Assembly: GCF_000355765.4 (NCBI RefSeq)
Contig: NZ_CP021106.3
Coordinates: forward strand, 2,513,137 to 2,577,136
Length of the DNA stretch: 64,000 bases
From: Nitrosospira lacus
GTDB taxonomy: Bacteria; Pseudomonadota; Gammaproteobacteria; Burkholderiales; Nitrosomonadaceae
Direction: 5' to 3'
Of the stretch, positions 62,661 to 64,000 are shown piece after piece (position 1 is the stretch's first letter; each line of letters begins with the position of its first letter). Made by a program: the position numbers and the translations under genes. The notes below the pieces were generated by a model. The model saw nothing but the letters and a program-made list of their open reading frames with translations. It did not search any database and had not been told where the DNA came from.

Positions 62661-64000
62661 TTACGCGGCAGCCCGCGAGGCTTTCTTGCGCTCGTGTTCC
62701 TGCAGGAAACGCTTGCGGACACGAATGGTCTTGGGCGTGATCTCCACCAGCTCATCGTCGGCGATGAATTCGATCGCCGACTCCAGCGTGAGCTGAATCG
62801 GTGGGGTCAGGGTCACGGCTTCGTCGGTTCCCGAAGCACGTACGTTGGTAAGCTGCTTCCCCTTGATGGGGTTGACAACCAGATCATTATCGCGGCTGTG
62901 AATACCGATTACCATGCCTTCATACAGGCGATCGCCGGGACTGACGAACATGCGCCCACGCTCTTGCAATTTCCACAACGCGTAGGCCACAGCCTCGCCC
63001 TGCTCGGCGGAAATCAGTACGCCGTTGCGGCGCGCAGCGATTTCCGGCCGCATGGGCGCATATTCATCGAACACGTGACTCATGAGCCCTGTGCCGCGCG
63101 TCATGGTCATGAAGTCGGATTGAAAGCCAATCAGTCCGCGCGCGGGAATACGGTAATCGAGCCGCACTCTTCCGCGTTCATCCGACACCATATCCTGCAA
63201 ATCACCACGGCGCGCGCCCAGCGCCTCCATAACCGCCCCCTGATGGGATTCTTCCACATCCACGGTCAACATCTCGAACGGCTCGCATTTGACACCGTCT
63301 ATTTCGCGGATCACCACATGGGGGCGCGACACCGCCAGCTCATAGCCTTCGCGCCGCATACTTTCGAGCAGAATAGTCAGGTGCAACTCACCTCGCCCGG
63401 AAACCAGAAACGAGTCGGTGTCGCCGGTATCCTCCAGCTTCATCGCAACATTGGTAAGCAGCTCTTTTTCAAGGCGCTCACGCAATTGCCGGCTGGTAAC
63501 GAATTTGCCTTCCTTTCCGGCAAAAGGTGATGTATTCACTTGAAAATTCATTGTCAGCGTGGGCTCATCCACCATAGACATCGGCAACGCTTCGGGCTGA
63601 TCGATATCAGCCAAGGTCGTACCGATACCAAGTTCCTCCACCCCATTGATCAAGACAATGTCGCCCGCCAGCGCCTCCTCCAACTGCACGCGTTCGATGC
63701 CACGAAAACCCAATACCTGATTGACCCTGGCTTTCTTCGGCGCACTATTTCCCGCCAGTACCATTACGTCCTGGCCAGGCTTGAGCCGGCCGCGGCTGAT
63801 GCGGCCAATACCGATGCGCCCGACAAAACTGGAATAGTCCAGCGCGCTGATCTGCAGCTGCAGCGGTTCATCGGGATTGCCGACGGGTGCCGGAACGTGC
63901 CTGAGTATGGTGTCAAACAGCGGGCGCATATCGGTGTTGGCCTGTTTCAAATCCATCATGGCGTAGCCGTTGAGTGCCGAGGCATAGACCACAGGAAAAT
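62661..64000 (-). CDS. typA: Translational GTPase TypA/BipA (5' end cut by window)
   Basis: About 446 C-terminal codons are present; the GTPase domain lies mostly beyond the right edge. Domain II shows SSFVGRIGIGRISRGRLKPG, domain III GRGELHLTILLESMRREGYE, domain V MEALGARRGDLQDMV with RLDYRIPARGLIGFQSDFMT, and the BipA-specific C-terminal domain FVSPGDRLYEGMVIGIHSRD and PIQLTLESAIEFIADDELVE. BipA assists 50S assembly, especially in the cold or under stress. The frame is open to base 64000 (…FPVVYASALNGYAM). Confidence 0.96.
   Translation of the reverse strand, partial: FPVVYASALNGYAMMDLKQANTDMRPLFDTILRHVPAPVGNPDEPLQLQISALDYSSFVGRIGIGRISRGRLKPGQDVMVLAGNSAPKKARVNQVLGFRGIERVQLEEALAGDIVLINGVEELGIGTTLADIDQPEALPMSMVDEPTLTMNFQVNTSPFAGKEGKFVTSRQLRERLEKELLTNVAMKLEDTGDTDSFLVSGRGELHLTILLESMRREGYELAVSRPHVVIREIDGVKCEPFEMLTVDVEESHQGAVMEALGARRGDLQDMVSDERGRVRLDYRIPARGLIGFQSDFMTMTRGTGLMSHVFDEYAPMRPEIAARRNGVLISAEQGEAVAYALWKLQERGRMFVSPGDRLYEGMVIGIHSRDNDLVVNPIKGKQLTNVRASGTDEAVTLTPPIQLTLESAIEFIADDELVEITPKTIRVRKRFLQEHERKKASRAAA

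Noticed and set aside
1-64000. CRISPR arrays, tRNA or rRNA genes
   Set aside because: No regularly spaced short repeats, cloverleaf sequences or conserved rRNA stretches were found by reading either strand; a tRNA scan would be the decisive check.

Overview
The window looks like chromosome from a Gram-negative betaproteobacterium, most likely of the Nitrosomonadaceae (Nitrosospira/Nitrosomonas type). This is inferred from gene content and order (rpoE-rseA-rseB-mucD next to lepA-lepB-rnc-era-recO and pdxJ-acpS-nagZ, a PEP-CTERM protein, a Pel cluster, an encapsulin locus). No rRNA, tRNA or marker gene settles the taxonomy. Both ends cut genes: a cytochrome c on the left and typA/bipA on the right.

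Left part (1-16 kb): a secreted multihaem cytochrome c, a non-coding gap with a possible sigma-54-driven small RNA, a glutathionyl-hydroquinone reductase, a GNAT acetyltransferase, and a tightly overlapping Pel exopolysaccharide operon on the minus strand in the order pelA-pelB-pelD-pelE-pelF-pelG. There is no pelC, and PelB has no C-terminal porin. A ygfZ gene and a divergent ygfX-like gene follow.

Sulfur locus (16-21.6 kb): a sulfate-binding-protein homologue diverges from a family 2 encapsulin shell gene. The shell gene overlaps a SufS-type cysteine desulfurase with a ~225-residue disordered N-terminal extension, and a CysB-type regulator follows. This is the described encapsulin/cysteine-desulfurase nanocompartment, here with its probable sulfur-starvation control. 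The shared intergenic region holds a perfect LysR-type palindrome and a strong terminator.

Middle (21.6-40.6 kb): an ABC exporter, a zinc-dependent phospholipase C-like protein, a lipoprotein, MarC, HflX, small and decayed genes, nadB, the envelope-stress operon rpoE-rseA-rseB-mucD with a glutaredoxin-like gene, then lepA, lepB, rnc, era and recO.

An island of about 7.3 kb (40.6-47.9 kb) separates recO from pdxJ, genes that are normally adjacent. It carries IS110 debris, a DUF2269 protein, a BigR-like regulator with two YeeE/YedE sulfur-transport half-proteins and a truncated flavoprotein, a universal stress protein, a Met-rich multicopper oxidase, a gene with an internal deletion and a DUF202 protein.

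Right part (47.9-64 kb): pdxJ-acpS-nagZ, Hsp20, a DUF1810 protein, a DUF4139 protein coupled to a three-domain glycosyltransferase, an exosortase-associated protein, a phosphotransferase-like protein, small secreted proteins, a PEP-CTERM protein, IS200/IS605 debris, an RcnB-like protein, a DsbA/FrnE-like protein and typA.

Two families of short repeats with inverted ends, probably non-autonomous mobile elements, are scattered through the intergenic DNA. One member reaches into the lepA start codon. No CRISPR array, tRNA or rRNA was seen.
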